Below are positions 26,493-35,627 of a stretch of 64,000 nt of DNA, piece after piece; positions within the stretch are counted from its first letter, which is position 1, and every line of letters starts with the position of its first letter. Made by a program: the position numbers and the translations under genes. Source of the DNA: Crenothrix sp. D3 (lineage in GTDB: Bacteria; Pseudomonadota; Gammaproteobacteria; Methylococcales; Methylomonadaceae). A model generated the notes under the pieces. That model was not told the DNA's origin, ran no database searches, and was given only the letters and a program-made list of their open reading frames with translations. The DNA is taken from positions 248,001 through 312,000 of the forward strand of contig MBQZ01000018.1 of NCBI GenBank assembly GCA_002134785.1. Direction: 5' to 3'.

Positions 26493-27467
26493 TCATGCGT
26501 CAATAGTAATAATAACCCGTATCCATAAAGCGGCGACGAACTCTAAACCCATAAATATGTAGAGATACATCAGTCTATCGGGTGATTCATAAACGGGTTT
26601 AAAATAGTCAGGTGCCATTAGACTTAATAGCCCAAACAACCCCAGCGGCAAAAAAAGCAGTATCCACGCCGAGAATATGCCATCCGCTGACAGGGTTTTT
26701 ATACGTCGTTGTAATTTAAATCGCCCGTTGAGTACCGCGCTAATTTTTAACAGCACTTCGGCAAGATTACCGCCTGTTTCGCGTTGAATGATAATCGCGG
26801 TACTCATGGCGATTAAACTAAGACTCGGTACGCGCTCTATCATCAAGGCAAATGCTACTTCAACATCACGTCCATAATTAATTTCTTCATAAGTCATGCC
26901 AAATTCTACACTGATAGGTTCACTCATTTCAGTCGCAACTATTTTCATACATTCAGTGAATGGATAACCCGTTTGCAATGCTCTGGACATCATCTGTAAC
27001 GCTTCAGGTAGTTGTTCTTCAAACTTATCTAGGCGTTTATTTTTTTGTTTTTTTAGCCATATAATCGGCAGAATTGTGACAAAAACAAAGGCACCTGAGG
27101 TAAATATCGGATCATGAAAATACAACCAGACGACTGTCGCTATACCCGCTGCAAAAAGTAGTGAAATTAAGGCGAATCGATAAGCCTTATGTTGCTTGCC
27201 AGCCTGTTCCAATAATGTTTTTAATGCGGGCATACCTGGCAAATACTCAAGGGTGCGCTCAATAGGTCCTAAGCGTTTGAGGTATTTTGCTTTTATAATC
27301 GAGGTTTCAGAATCGCCATGTGCATGAACAATGCCTTCTAAACGTTGTTTTAGTTTACGGCTGTCTGTTCTGCTGGTTCCTAAGGTGGGTAATACGAGAA
27401 TTTGTGATGCCATGAAGACTGTTAAAAAGACTAATCCCACAAATACTAGCGTCATGTCACTGGTCAT
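26493..27467 (-). CDS. tadB: Tad pilus inner-membrane platform TadB
   Basis: A 324-residue GspF-family protein. The domain includes FEEQLPEALQMMSRALQTGYPFTECM and a C-terminal pair of helices (ILLFLPLGLFGLLSLM, LMYLYIFMGLEFVAALWI). An AGGAG box lies directly before 27467. It is placed between tadA and tadC with short spacing, as in most Tad loci. Confidence 0.93.
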   Translation of the reverse strand: MTSDMTLVFVGLVFLTVFMASQILVLPTLGTSRTDSRKLKQRLEGIVHAHGDSETSIIKAKYLKRLGPIERTLEYLPGMPALKTLLEQAGKQHKAYRFALISLLFAAGIATVVWLYFHDPIFTSGAFVFVTILPIIWLKKQKNKRLDKFEEQLPEALQMMSRALQTGYPFTECMKIVATEMSEPISVEFGMTYEEINYGRDVEVAFALMIERVPSLSLIAMSTAIIIQRETGGNLAEVLLKISAVLNGRFKLQRRIKTLSADGIFSAWILLFLPLGLFGLLSLMAPDYFKPVYESPDRLMYLYIFMGLEFVAALWIRVIITIDA

Positions 27468-27482
27468 ATTATTCTCCTGCGT

Positions 27483-28886
27483 TTAACTGAGATTATTGGT
27501 AAAAATGCTCAGGTCTGCTTTGAGTCCTCTTTGTTTGAAATTCGCCATACATTTGGGAATGAGTCCAGTGGAACAATATTGACCTAATACTGTGCCTTTT
27601 TCATCGACCCCGCGTCGATTGTATTTGAAAATTTCAGACAAAGTAATCACTTCGCCTTCCATACCCTCTATTTCCTGAATACTAATAACCCGCCTACTAC
27701 CATCTTCCAGTCTGCTGAGCTGAATAATAATATGAATAGCCGAGGCAATTTGTTTTCTTATGGCTTTAACGGGCATATCCAATCCTGCCATAGAGACCAT
27801 GTTCTCAAGACGCGCTAAGGCATCTCTGGGATTGTTAGCATGAACGGTGGTTAGCGAGCCTTCATGACCTGTATTCATCGCTTGTAACATATCAAATGCT
27901 TCTCCGCTTCTGACTTCGCCTATGACAATGCGATCTGGGCGCATTCTAAGGCTGTTACGCACCAAATCGCGTAAGGTTACTTCGCCCTTGCCGTCAACAT
28001 TGGCAGGTCTGGTTTCTAAACGCAATACATGGGGTAATTGCAACTGTAACTCTGCGGAATCTTCTAGGGTAATAACGCGTTCATTATTGGGAATATAATT
28101 TGAAATAGCGTTTAACATCGTTGTTTTACCTGAACCCGTTCCCCCAGAAATCAGGATATTCAATTTAGACTGTGCCGCTTCTTTGAGGAATGTAGCCATG
28201 TAGTCTGTTAAAGCATTTTTTTCCACTAAATCATCCAATGCCATTTTATCCACTGCAAACCGCCGTATTGATAGGGTAGGACCGTCTATAGCTAACGGTG
28301 GAATAATAACGTTTACGCGCGAACCATCTTTTAATCTAGCATCTACCATCGGTGACGATTCATCAATTCGGCGACCCACTCTTGATACTATTCGATCAAT
28401 AATTTTCATCAGATGATTGTCATCATTAAATCTGACGGGGGTGAGTTCCAACTTACCAAACCGTTCAACGTACACGTTTTTGTAACCATTAACCAGAATA
28501 TCGGCAATAGTCGGGTCGTACAACAAGGCTTCTAACGGACCAAGACCTAAGACATCATCTTCAATTTCTTTAATTATCTGATTGCGTGTCTGTGTATTGA
28601 GCGGAATAGAGTCTTCGTCAATTAATTTTTGCGCAACAGAGCGAATCTGTTTTCTGGCTTCTTTTTCTTCTATGCCACTGATTAACGACAAATCAAGAAT
28701 ATCAAGCAACCTAGAATGGATGCTTTCTTTAAATTCCAACTCTACGGGAGAAAGAATTTTGAGTAGCAGCGGTGCAAAAGTGTCTGCTGGTTTTTCAGTT
28801 GATTGATTCGTTTTAGCTACTTTATCATCCGTATTCGCTGTCGATTTAGCCAGAACAAAACCTTGCATTCTTGTTTTTAATTCCAT
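27483..28886 (-). CDS. tadA: Tad pilus assembly/retraction ATPase TadA/CpaF
   Basis: Hexameric secretion ATPase powering Flp pilus assembly and retraction. Of 467 residues, the N-terminal regulatory part is about 130. The core has Walker A ISGGTGSGKTT, an Asp-box region (TLEDSAELQL), Walker B RMRPDRIVIGEVRSGEA and the His box TGHEGSLTTVHANN. All catalytic motifs are intact. It is preceded by a small secreted-protein gene. Confidence 0.95.
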   Translation of the reverse strand: MELKTRMQGFVLAKSTANTDDKVAKTNQSTEKPADTFAPLLLKILSPVELEFKESIHSRLLDILDLSLISGIEEKEARKQIRSVAQKLIDEDSIPLNTQTRNQIIKEIEDDVLGLGPLEALLYDPTIADILVNGYKNVYVERFGKLELTPVRFNDDNHLMKIIDRIVSRVGRRIDESSPMVDARLKDGSRVNVIIPPLAIDGPTLSIRRFAVDKMALDDLVEKNALTDYMATFLKEAAQSKLNILISGGTGSGKTTMLNAISNYIPNNERVITLEDSAELQLQLPHVLRLETRPANVDGKGEVTLRDLVRNSLRMRPDRIVIGEVRSGEAFDMLQAMNTGHEGSLTTVHANNPRDALARLENMVSMAGLDMPVKAIRKQIASAIHIIIQLSRLEDGSRRVISIQEIEGMEGEVITLSEIFKYNRRGVDEKGTVLGQYCSTGLIPKCMANFKQRGLKADLSIFTNNLS

Positions 28887-28931
28887 AATAAATCCCCATC
28901 AATTAGTTAGCGTCAACATAATTACAATTAT

Positions 28932-29279
28932 TTATTGTTCATTACGAGGACGTGAATCATAACTAGAATTACCTGTAGGTCGTACAAACGTATAGTTAGC
29001 TGGTCTAACCACCAGATAGTCGCCTGCTTGTTGTATTGCGTTATGCGGACGAAACGCCGTCATTATGCCAGTAATGGGGCTTGTGCCAATAAAAATCCCC
29101 GTACCGACTAACGTCATAACAAATCCACCTAGACGTAATGGTATATCTAAGACGGTATCAACCCCAGTTGTTTCCACAGTGGTAATACGCTCTCTTCCAT
29201 CGCCTACATTGTCTCCTGCAAAACTTGAAGCAGAATAAGCGAATGTTAAAACAAGCACTAAAAACTTAACTATGTTCAT
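28932..29279 (-). CDS. Small secreted protein at the head of the tadABCD transcript
   Basis: Unassigned, 115 residues from the ATG at 29279, which has a GGAG box 6 bases upstream (the longer frame starts at TTG). A signal peptide ends near SSFAG. A hydrophobic Gly-rich stretch (GGFVMTLVGTGIFIGTSPITG) could be a membrane segment, and the C-terminus is polar (RPTGNSSYDSRPRNEQ). Its position as first gene before tadA suggests a pilus accessory role, by inference only. Confidence 0.65.
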   Translation of the reverse strand: MNIVKFLVLVLTFAYSASSFAGDNVGDGRERITTVETTGVDTVLDIPLRLGGFVMTLVGTGIFIGTSPITGIMTAFRPHNAIQQAGDYLVVRPANYTFVRPTGNSSYDSRPRNEQ

Positions 29280-29461
29280 TGATTTCTCCAAATTTTTTTA
29301 ACTTCTGTGGGATTGTATCATTTATTTTCTCTGAGTCTTTAGTTGGTTAAATTAATCGACTGATGTTTACGCGCTATTTGTAGGTAACGTCAGTTATAAA
29401 AAAATAGCTATAAAACCTTATCACATTTTCCTTAATAAAAGTCAAAGATACAACAAGTTAG

Positions 29462-29506
29462 AATGGGATATTAGATGTTATAAATTAGATATAAAAAGTA
29501 CCCATT
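29462..29506 (-). promoter_or_regulatory. Dyad element upstream of the tadA operon, shared with flp
   Basis: AATGGGATATT and AGTACCCATT form an imperfect inverted repeat 183 bases before the first gene of this transcript. It matches the flp-upstream element at 19185-19229 at 33 of 45 positions. The rest of the 371-base gap (29280-29650) holds no gene. Confidence 0.6.
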
Positions 29507-29534
29507 TTAAGAAAACAGCATAATGGTATTGTTC

Positions 29535-29572
29535 GTGACTACTTGGTCGTGCATATCAGTGACTACTTGGTC
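29535..29572 (+). promoter_or_regulatory. Direct repeat upstream of the parA-like gene
   Basis: GTGACTACTTGGTC occurs twice, at 29535-29548 and 29559-29572, with starts 24 bases apart, about 80 bases before the gene. Two-copy spacing near two helical turns suggests an operator for a DNA-binding protein. The gap also serves the leftward tad operon. Confidence 0.5.
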
Positions 29573-29650
29573 AGAATCAATCCAAACAACGCGACTTATT
29601 TACGCTAAAATACAACGTCGTTAACGACTTTATTATTGCAGGAATAGACA

Positions 29651-30403
29651 ATGAAAATAGTGGCGTTATATAGCATTAAAGGGGGGGTTGGTAAAACGTC
29701 AAGTGCAGTCAACTTAGCTTTTGTCGCGGCGCGTGCGGGTTATCGAACTTTAGTGTGGGATTTAGATCCACAAGGCGCGAGTAGTTATTATTTTCGTATT
29801 CAGCCTAAAGTTAAAGGCGGTAGTAAAGATTTAATCGCGGGTAAACGTCCTTTAGACGGGCTAATTAAAGGCACTGATTTTGATAATCTGGATTTATTGC
29901 CTGCTGATTTTTCGTTTCGCAATCTGGATTTAGTGTTGGATGTGAAGAAAAAACCGACGCGCCAACTTAAAAAACTGCTTGAACCGTTGTCGGTGGGTTA
30001 TGATTTTATTTTTTTAGATTGCCCACCTAATATTTCTTTATTATCGGAAGCCATTTTTGAAGCCGCTGATGTGTTGTTGTCACCGATTATTCCTACGACA
30101 TTGTCGATAAGAACCTTAGACCAACTACAAAAATTTATTACCGACAATCAGCTAAACAACCTGCTATTACTGCCGTTTTTTTCAATGGTAGATTGCCGCA
30201 AGAAAATGCACCTCGACATTATGGCGCATCTTAATGAAACCTACCAAGACACCTTAAACACCGCTATTCCCTACGCCAGTGATATTGAACGCATGGGGCT
30301 AGAACAATGTCCACTGGGTGCGTATAGTCAAAAAGGTCGGTCAGTAACTGCTTACGATAAGCTATGGCAAGAAATTTTGACGCGCATTAATGCCACCGAT
30401 TAA
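29651..30403 (+). CDS. ParA-family ATPase
   Basis: A 250-residue ParA/Soj-like ATPase with the deviant Walker A KGGVGKTSSAVNLA, the switch motif DLDPQGASSYYF and Walker B FIFLDCPPNISLL. There is no ParB partner beside it and no N-terminal HTH, so it is an orphan ParA of the kind that positions cargo or partitions cell structures. An AGGA box lies 8 bases before the ATG. Its stop lies just before the mgtE start, so the two are cotranscribed. Confidence 0.85.
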   Translation: MKIVALYSIKGGVGKTSSAVNLAFVAARAGYRTLVWDLDPQGASSYYFRIQPKVKGGSKDLIAGKRPLDGLIKGTDFDNLDLLPADFSFRNLDLVLDVKKKPTRQLKKLLEPLSVGYDFIFLDCPPNISLLSEAIFEAADVLLSPIIPTTLSIRTLDQLQKFITDNQLNNLLLLPFFSMVDCRKKMHLDIMAHLNETYQDTLNTAIPYASDIERMGLEQCPLGAYSQKGRSVTAYDKLWQEILTRINATD

Positions 30404-30407
30404 CACT

Positions 30408-31856
30408 ATGACGCAATCATCCGCTGGCAAACTTCATTCTGAACAGTTTCTACAACAGCAACTACAAGAAGTCATCACGCTGTTAGAAAAGCAGGGATTG
30501 GAAAAATCACTGGTTCATCGGGAATTAGCGACCACTGATTTAGTTGAAACAGTGCTGCATAAGCAACAGCAAACTCGGTTACAAGAAAAATTTGCCCAAT
30601 TACACCCTGCTGATATTGCTGCTATTCTGGAATCGTTACCGCTGGATCAGCGGCAAATCGCATGGGATGCAATTAAAAAAGATCACGAAGGACAGGTATT
30701 ATTAGAAGTCTCCGATGCGGTTCGGCAAACGCTGATTTCATGTATGGCAGCAGAAGAACTCGCCAGCGTTGCCAGTCAATTAAATACCGATGAAATAGCC
30801 GATATTGCGGCTGATATTCCTAAAAGGACGATGCTGAAAATTCTACGCTCTTTAAATAGTAAAGAGCGTAGTGATTTAAATGCCATTTTGGCGTATTCAG
30901 AAAATCAAGTCGGCTCCTTAATGGATTTTGGCATGATAACGATTCGGGATGATTTGAATTTAAAAGCCGTGATTGCCTATATTCGTAAATTGGGCAAATT
31001 ACCCAGTCACACCGATAAATTATTTGTTGTTAATCAATATGATGTCGTTTTAGGCATACTGCCCTTACAACGCTTATTAACGCATAGACCCACGCTACAA
31101 GTGGCAGATGTGATGGTAACGGATTTTGTCCGTTTTGAAGTCACTCAAGAAGCGGCAGAAGTAGCGCGTGCCTTTGAACGCTATGATTTAATTTCCGCGC
31201 CTGTGGTTGATAGCGCGGGCAAACTACAAGGTCGCTTGTGTATCGACAATATCTTACATTTTGTTCGTGAAAAATCGGATGAAGAGTTGCTAAGCCAAGC
31301 AGGTGTTGGTGAAGAAGAAGATTTATTTTCCAGCGTTTGGAAAAGTGCCAGAAATCGCTGGGGTTGGTTACTGATTAATATCGTTACCGCGTTTGTCTCC
31401 ACACGCATTATTGGCTTGTTTGAAAATATTATTTTGCAATTAGTCGCGCTGGCTTCGCTCATGCCTATTATTGCCGCAATGGGCGGTAACACGGGCAATC
31501 AAACCAGTATGTTGATTATTCGCTCGCTGGCATTAGGGCAAATTACCCCCGCTAATGTCTCGCGCATGATTAAAAAAGAACTGACGTTAGCGATTATTAA
31601 CGGTACATTCATCGGGTTAATTATCGGTGTGTTAAGTCTATTACTGTATCAAGATTTGGCATTATCGGGAGTCATGGCAACCGCGATGTTTATTAATATG
31701 TTAGTCGCGGTCGTGGTTGGATTAGCCATTCCGTTGGTACGGCATAAATTCGGGCGTGACCCAGCGGTAGGCACTAGCGTTATCCTTACTGCCATCACCG
31801 ACTCGATGGGCTTTTTTATTTTCCTCGGCTTAGCGAGTTTATTTTTAATTCATTGA
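30408..31856 (+). CDS. mgtE: Magnesium transporter MgtE
   Basis: Mg2+-gated inner-membrane channel. An N-terminal superhelical MgtE_N domain (LHPADIAAILESLPLDQRQ) is followed by two CBS domains (about residues 135-260). Five membrane helices then carry the pore motif GGNTGNQTSMLIIRSLALGQI. No clear ribosome-binding site separates the candidate starts. The ATG at 30408 lies just after the parA stop, and an alternative at 30390 would overlap it. Length is about 482 residues, normal for MgtE. Confidence 0.93.
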   Translation: MTQSSAGKLHSEQFLQQQLQEVITLLEKQGLEKSLVHRELATTDLVETVLHKQQQTRLQEKFAQLHPADIAAILESLPLDQRQIAWDAIKKDHEGQVLLEVSDAVRQTLISCMAAEELASVASQLNTDEIADIAADIPKRTMLKILRSLNSKERSDLNAILAYSENQVGSLMDFGMITIRDDLNLKAVIAYIRKLGKLPSHTDKLFVVNQYDVVLGILPLQRLLTHRPTLQVADVMVTDFVRFEVTQEAAEVARAFERYDLISAPVVDSAGKLQGRLCIDNILHFVREKSDEELLSQAGVGEEEDLFSSVWKSARNRWGWLLINIVTAFVSTRIIGLFENIILQLVALASLMPIIAAMGGNTGNQTSMLIIRSLALGQITPANVSRMIKKELTLAIINGTFIGLIIGVLSLLLYQDLALSGVMATAMFINMLVAVVVGLAIPLVRHKFGRDPAVGTSVILTAITDSMGFFIFLGLASLFLIH

Positions 31857-31960
31857 GGTCGTTTTAAGTGGCTACTGAATTTTATCGAAGCTGCTGACTT
31901 ATTCAATCGACTACTACACGCTACAACTTAAATAATGACAGGTCAGTTTTTAGCTCACGG

Positions 31961-34699
31961 CTATTTTTTTAACGTAACTTCTAGCATCGTTTTTGAATCA
32001 CTTTTAATCTCAACAGTTTCCGAATGTGCCGCTTGACCATCTGGTATCAATTGATACTTGCCTTGATGCAAGCTATCAATAAAGAAAACGCCTGCGCCGT
32101 TGGAAATGGCAGAGCCTTTGTTACCTTTCTCTGATAGCACAGCGTCTACTTTCACACCGTCAACAGGATTGCCTTGAGCATCTAGCACTCTACCCGCGAT
32201 GGTATAGGTCACTGAAAAGGGAATTAAGACCGTGGCATAAGCCCCCGACGGCACTTCAACTGCATAGCTTTCTTGACTGGGTTTCCCCTCTACTGGATAG
32301 CCAGCTGGATCGAGGTCTAAGCGACATTTCCCTGCTTGTTGGCGAATATAAAGCCCTTGTAAGCCGATTTCTATATTGTGTTTAGTGACAGGATAACCAT
32401 CTATTTGCAGTAAGCGATCCGAATTTTCGATGTAAAGACTGTCCTCGTCGTCATATTGTCCGTTGTCATTTTTATCCAAAAAAGGCTGAATAAATAAGCC
32501 ACCGATACCGCGTAATTCTTGAACACTGGAACTTCGATTGCTTAAACCCAGTGTGGGTTCTACTCTGCCGTTCATATAGATATTCAGGGAAAACTGCCTG
32601 TCCTTGGATGCAATTGAAATATCTTGATAATTGGCACTCAGTTCAACACCTGGAATCATGACCGTTGATAAACTGGCTAATAAACCTTGTCCTTGCGTTC
32701 CCATACCATAGCCTACTTGGACATCCGCTAATATACGCCCGTCATTCAGCGCAGCAGGAGGGCGATATTGCCAAACAATCATTCCAAATTTATTCACGCT
32801 GGTAGTCGTTTTATTAGTTTCCGCGCTGATATTGAGTGAATGCCCGTTAGCATACTCAAACTCAGACTCAGGAAATTTATAAGATAAATCCAGTTTTTGC
32901 CTGCTACCATCCCATTGATAACCAACCGCCCACGCATCTCGATTGACTGAGCTACTAATGCGCAACACCGCATTACTATCAAAATTAGCATTAATCGATG
33001 CAAAGGTTTCGTAAAAACGTCCATTAGCGGTTGTGCCTGCAAACCACGTTCTGGGTTTAACGGTGGCAGTGGTGCTTGAATTCACTGCGCCACCTGCGCT
33101 AAACGTTAACCAAGATAACGCATTCCAATTTAAAAACGCCTGTTTTGCTAAAGGTGTACTGGTAAAGTTAGCACTGAGATTGTCCAATAACTGTAATTGC
33201 GCTTGGCTGTTATAGTCATACTTACCTGTTTTAAAATCATATAATGCCACTATGTTTGAAACATAAGGAAACCATGACGGACTGTAAAAATACTCTGCTA
33301 AAAGTTGCCAACCATTTGAATAAACTAAACCTGCACCAACCGTTAATGACTCAAATAACCCATAGCGATAACTCGCACCGCCTGCAAAACCAATGGGGTG
33401 TCCCCATGAGTCAAGCATACTATAAGGAGTTTTACTCTTAGTAGTTGTGCCATTTCCCTGATTTAATTGATTATTGCTCCCGTTGGCAGTGTTTGTTGAC
33501 TGTGAACGATTAATCCCACCGCTAACGACCCAAGTCGATGTACCTTGCTGTAACTGCGTAGCACGGCTGACAAAACTGGATCTAACCCGTTCAGGTTCTG
33601 CGGTTAAAATGCCATTCGGGTACAGCAAAATATCATACTCATTGATACTGCCCGCATTGCTTAATACATTATTAAATGTATACAGCCCACTAGAATCAAC
33701 AAACACTTCAGCAATCATCCGATCATTAGAAGACCGATCAACCAATCTGGCTAAGGTATTGGGCTGAGCTTGACCTGTAATCGTGCGTCCAATACTGCCA
33801 GTGGTGCGGCGAGAAACAGGATCAAAACCACCCGTTGATTGCGGCACATTTTTAAAATCATCACGCTTTAACAGTGTCACTCCCCAAAAATCACCACCTG
33901 ATTGGTTCTGCCAAAAAGTAGGCTGTGAGCCGATGACATAATCCGCGTCATCGGTTTTCCAAAAATATTGCAAATCCTGCACACGCCAGCTTTCTGGCTT
34001 ATCCATAACCGCTTGGTTAATATCAACATACCAACTACCGTGATCCAAATTACCCACCGCCAATAAATTACCGCTGATATTAACGGTCTTTTTTTGACTG
34101 CTAACGTGCAGGTGTTGAGTAACCGCTGAGAAATTAAAACTGTCTGGCTGTATGGTTTCCAGCCCCTCAAACGAAATAACTTTTTTAGTTTCTTGTTGCG
34201 TATCATTGGTAGATGCTGCCCCCGCTGGCAATTTCAACACCAGTGCATATTGACCAATATCAAACGAAACCGTGGCATTGAGTAAGTGGGTAATATAGGC
34301 GACCGATAAAGCCGTGCCTATTTCTTTATCCTTGTGTATTTGTTGTTCAGATAAGCGCACCGCTATTTCAGGCGAGCGTAACTCGATTTGCCCATCATCT
34401 AAAGTGCGCGTTTTAATATTTAACGCGGTGGTGACAGCCTCCAAAGGAATCAGCCAGTCCTCTAAATTAATCGCTTGTTTACCGTCTTCTGCACCCCGCA
34501 CTAAGGCAGACGGAACGATATTACGGCTATCATTATTGATGCCAATAGGGAAAACGTAGAATTCAGGCGTTTTTGTGGCGGGTGATTTTTCGGTAGCAGG
34601 GGGAGTGGGTTTTTCAGCTATTTCATCTGCATAACCGTCATTGCCAGAGAGTATTAACATGGCAAAAAAAGTGATTTTAAGCGCGTCATACATTTTCAC
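31961..34699 (-). CDS. Usher-like outer-membrane protein of a fimbrial system
   Basis: A 912-residue secreted protein. A signal peptide (cut near GYADE) is followed by a beta-rich N-terminal region with a copper-amine-oxidase-like SALVRGAEDGKQAINLEDWL segment. A long beta-strand-rich middle is typical of a fimbrial usher barrel (YVIGSQPTFWQNQSGGDFWG; NEYDILLYPNGI). The C-terminal carboxypeptidase-regulatory-like Ig domain is about residues 825-905 (YTIAGRVLDAQGNPVDGV, FFIDSLHQGKYQL). It should export and anchor the pilins encoded upstream. The start is GTG at 34699 with a GAG box; ATG at 34693 is possible. It resembles alternative (non-FimD) ushers, so the exact clade is uncertain. Confidence 0.75.
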   Translation of the reverse strand: MKMYDALKITFFAMLILSGNDGYADEIAEKPTPPATEKSPATKTPEFYVFPIGINNDSRNIVPSALVRGAEDGKQAINLEDWLIPLEAVTTALNIKTRTLDDGQIELRSPEIAVRLSEQQIHKDKEIGTALSVAYITHLLNATVSFDIGQYALVLKLPAGAASTNDTQQETKKVISFEGLETIQPDSFNFSAVTQHLHVSSQKKTVNISGNLLAVGNLDHGSWYVDINQAVMDKPESWRVQDLQYFWKTDDADYVIGSQPTFWQNQSGGDFWGVTLLKRDDFKNVPQSTGGFDPVSRRTTGSIGRTITGQAQPNTLARLVDRSSNDRMIAEVFVDSSGLYTFNNVLSNAGSINEYDILLYPNGILTAEPERVRSSFVSRATQLQQGTSTWVVSGGINRSQSTNTANGSNNQLNQGNGTTTKSKTPYSMLDSWGHPIGFAGGASYRYGLFESLTVGAGLVYSNGWQLLAEYFYSPSWFPYVSNIVALYDFKTGKYDYNSQAQLQLLDNLSANFTSTPLAKQAFLNWNALSWLTFSAGGAVNSSTTATVKPRTWFAGTTANGRFYETFASINANFDSNAVLRISSSVNRDAWAVGYQWDGSRQKLDLSYKFPESEFEYANGHSLNISAETNKTTTSVNKFGMIVWQYRPPAALNDGRILADVQVGYGMGTQGQGLLASLSTVMIPGVELSANYQDISIASKDRQFSLNIYMNGRVEPTLGLSNRSSSVQELRGIGGLFIQPFLDKNDNGQYDDEDSLYIENSDRLLQIDGYPVTKHNIEIGLQGLYIRQQAGKCRLDLDPAGYPVEGKPSQESYAVEVPSGAYATVLIPFSVTYTIAGRVLDAQGNPVDGVKVDAVLSEKGNKGSAISNGAGVFFIDSLHQGKYQLIPDGQAAHSETVEIKSDSKTMLEVTLKK

Positions 34700-34794
34700 A
34701 CGCTAGTAATCTCAATGAATATCTGACAAACAGGCGGCGTACAAACCTAAGTAGCCATTAAAAAGTGTTTTAACAAACCTAGCAAACAGACCTA

Positions 34795-34842
34795 ACCGTT
34801 CGTCCTTCGACTGTTCGACAGGCTCACAGCTCACCACAAAAG
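34795..34842. repeat. Family C repeat fragment
   Basis: AACCGTTCGTCCTTCGACTG...TTCGACAGGCTCACAGCTCACCAC is a diverged, incomplete family C copy in the 376-base gap between the usher and KfrA-like genes. That gap contains no gene of its own. Confidence 0.7.
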
Positions 34843-34904
34843 ACTTAACAATCCTGCCAGTCAAAACATTAAAAGATATATAGCTGAAGCACAATAAAAT
34901 GATC

Positions 34905-34962
34905 CCGTTCGTGGTGAGCTTGTCGAACCACCACAGCCCTTCGACAAGCTCAGGGCGAACGG
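34905..34962. repeat. Family C palindromic repeat
   Basis: CCGTTCGTGGTGAGC...TTGTCGAACC and CCCTTCGACAAGCTCAGGGC...GAACGGT form a long hairpin in reverse orientation to the 23908 copy. It lies in the gap 34700-35075. Confidence 0.85.
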
Positions 34963-35070
34963 TTTTTTAATCAATTTATACTGCGTTAGCTATATGAGCT
35001 GCTCTTAAGTTTGTACGCCTGTGCTATTCAAATTCGAATTTTTAACTTAGTAAGCGACCATAAGTCTTTT

Positions 35071-35094
35071 AAATTCTAAATTCTAAATTCTAAA
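35071..35094. repeat. 7-base tandem repeat at the end of the KfrA-like gene
   Basis: On the coding strand TTTAGAA is repeated about 3.4 times and includes the stop codon. Changes in copy number would shift the reading frame at the C-terminus. Confidence 0.8.
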
Positions 35095-35477
35095 CTTAAG
35101 TGTTTTTCTAGCACGGATTTTTCCCTGTATACATACTCCAGCTCCATTCGTAATTGGTTAATTATTACCTCTGCCTTAGCTATTTTCATTTGTAACGTTG
35201 CCTGTGCTTCTCCCTGATTTTTTTTAGCATTATGGTAATGATTATTAAGTGCCTTACATATTAAAAGCGTGGTTTTCTGGTTAATAATGGCTATCTCATT
35301 GGGTAAATCAATCACATAAGGATCGGGGTGCGTCATTCTATCTTCTTTCCACTGCCTAAAAAAAGGACTAATGGTTGAAAAACTACCACCGCCTAGTGCA
35401 TTACGCACTTGGGCAAGCGTAGGTTTAACACCTTGTTTTGTTAATTGATTACAAGCAGTAAAAACGCGTTCTTTCAT
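35076..35477 (-). CDS. KfrA_N-type DNA-binding protein, short form
   Basis: A 133-residue protein. The N-terminal half matches the KfrA_N DNA-binding domain (VFTACNQLTKQGVKPTLAQVRNALGGGSFSTISPFFRQW). The second half is a short helical, coiled-coil-like stretch ending in tandem repeat DNA. Full KfrA proteins have much longer coiled coils, so this is a short or truncated form. It is embedded between the chaperone and usher genes, where a local regulator or a stray plasmid-type gene are both possible. An AGGT box precedes the ATG. Confidence 0.75.
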   Translation of the reverse strand: MKERVFTACNQLTKQGVKPTLAQVRNALGGGSFSTISPFFRQWKEDRMTHPDPYVIDLPNEIAIINQKTTLLICKALNNHYHNAKKNQGEAQATLQMKIAKAEVIINQLRMELEYVYREKSVLEKHLSLEFRI

Positions 35478-35627
35478 AATATTACCTATGTGGTTTTTAC
35501 ACTTAAATTTGTTACGAAAAATCAGACTGTATGTTGCGTTTTAGCTGTCATTGCTGTAGTCAAAAGAGAAGCCATAATTTTTGGAGACCTCATAAACTAA
35601 AATATTAAAAGACTTTTGAGCGACTAC

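Noticed and set aside
29651-30403. ParA as part of a plasmid or phage partition locus
   Set aside because: No ParB, centromere-like array or replication gene is nearby, and it is cotranscribed with mgtE, so a chromosomal orphan ParA is more likely.
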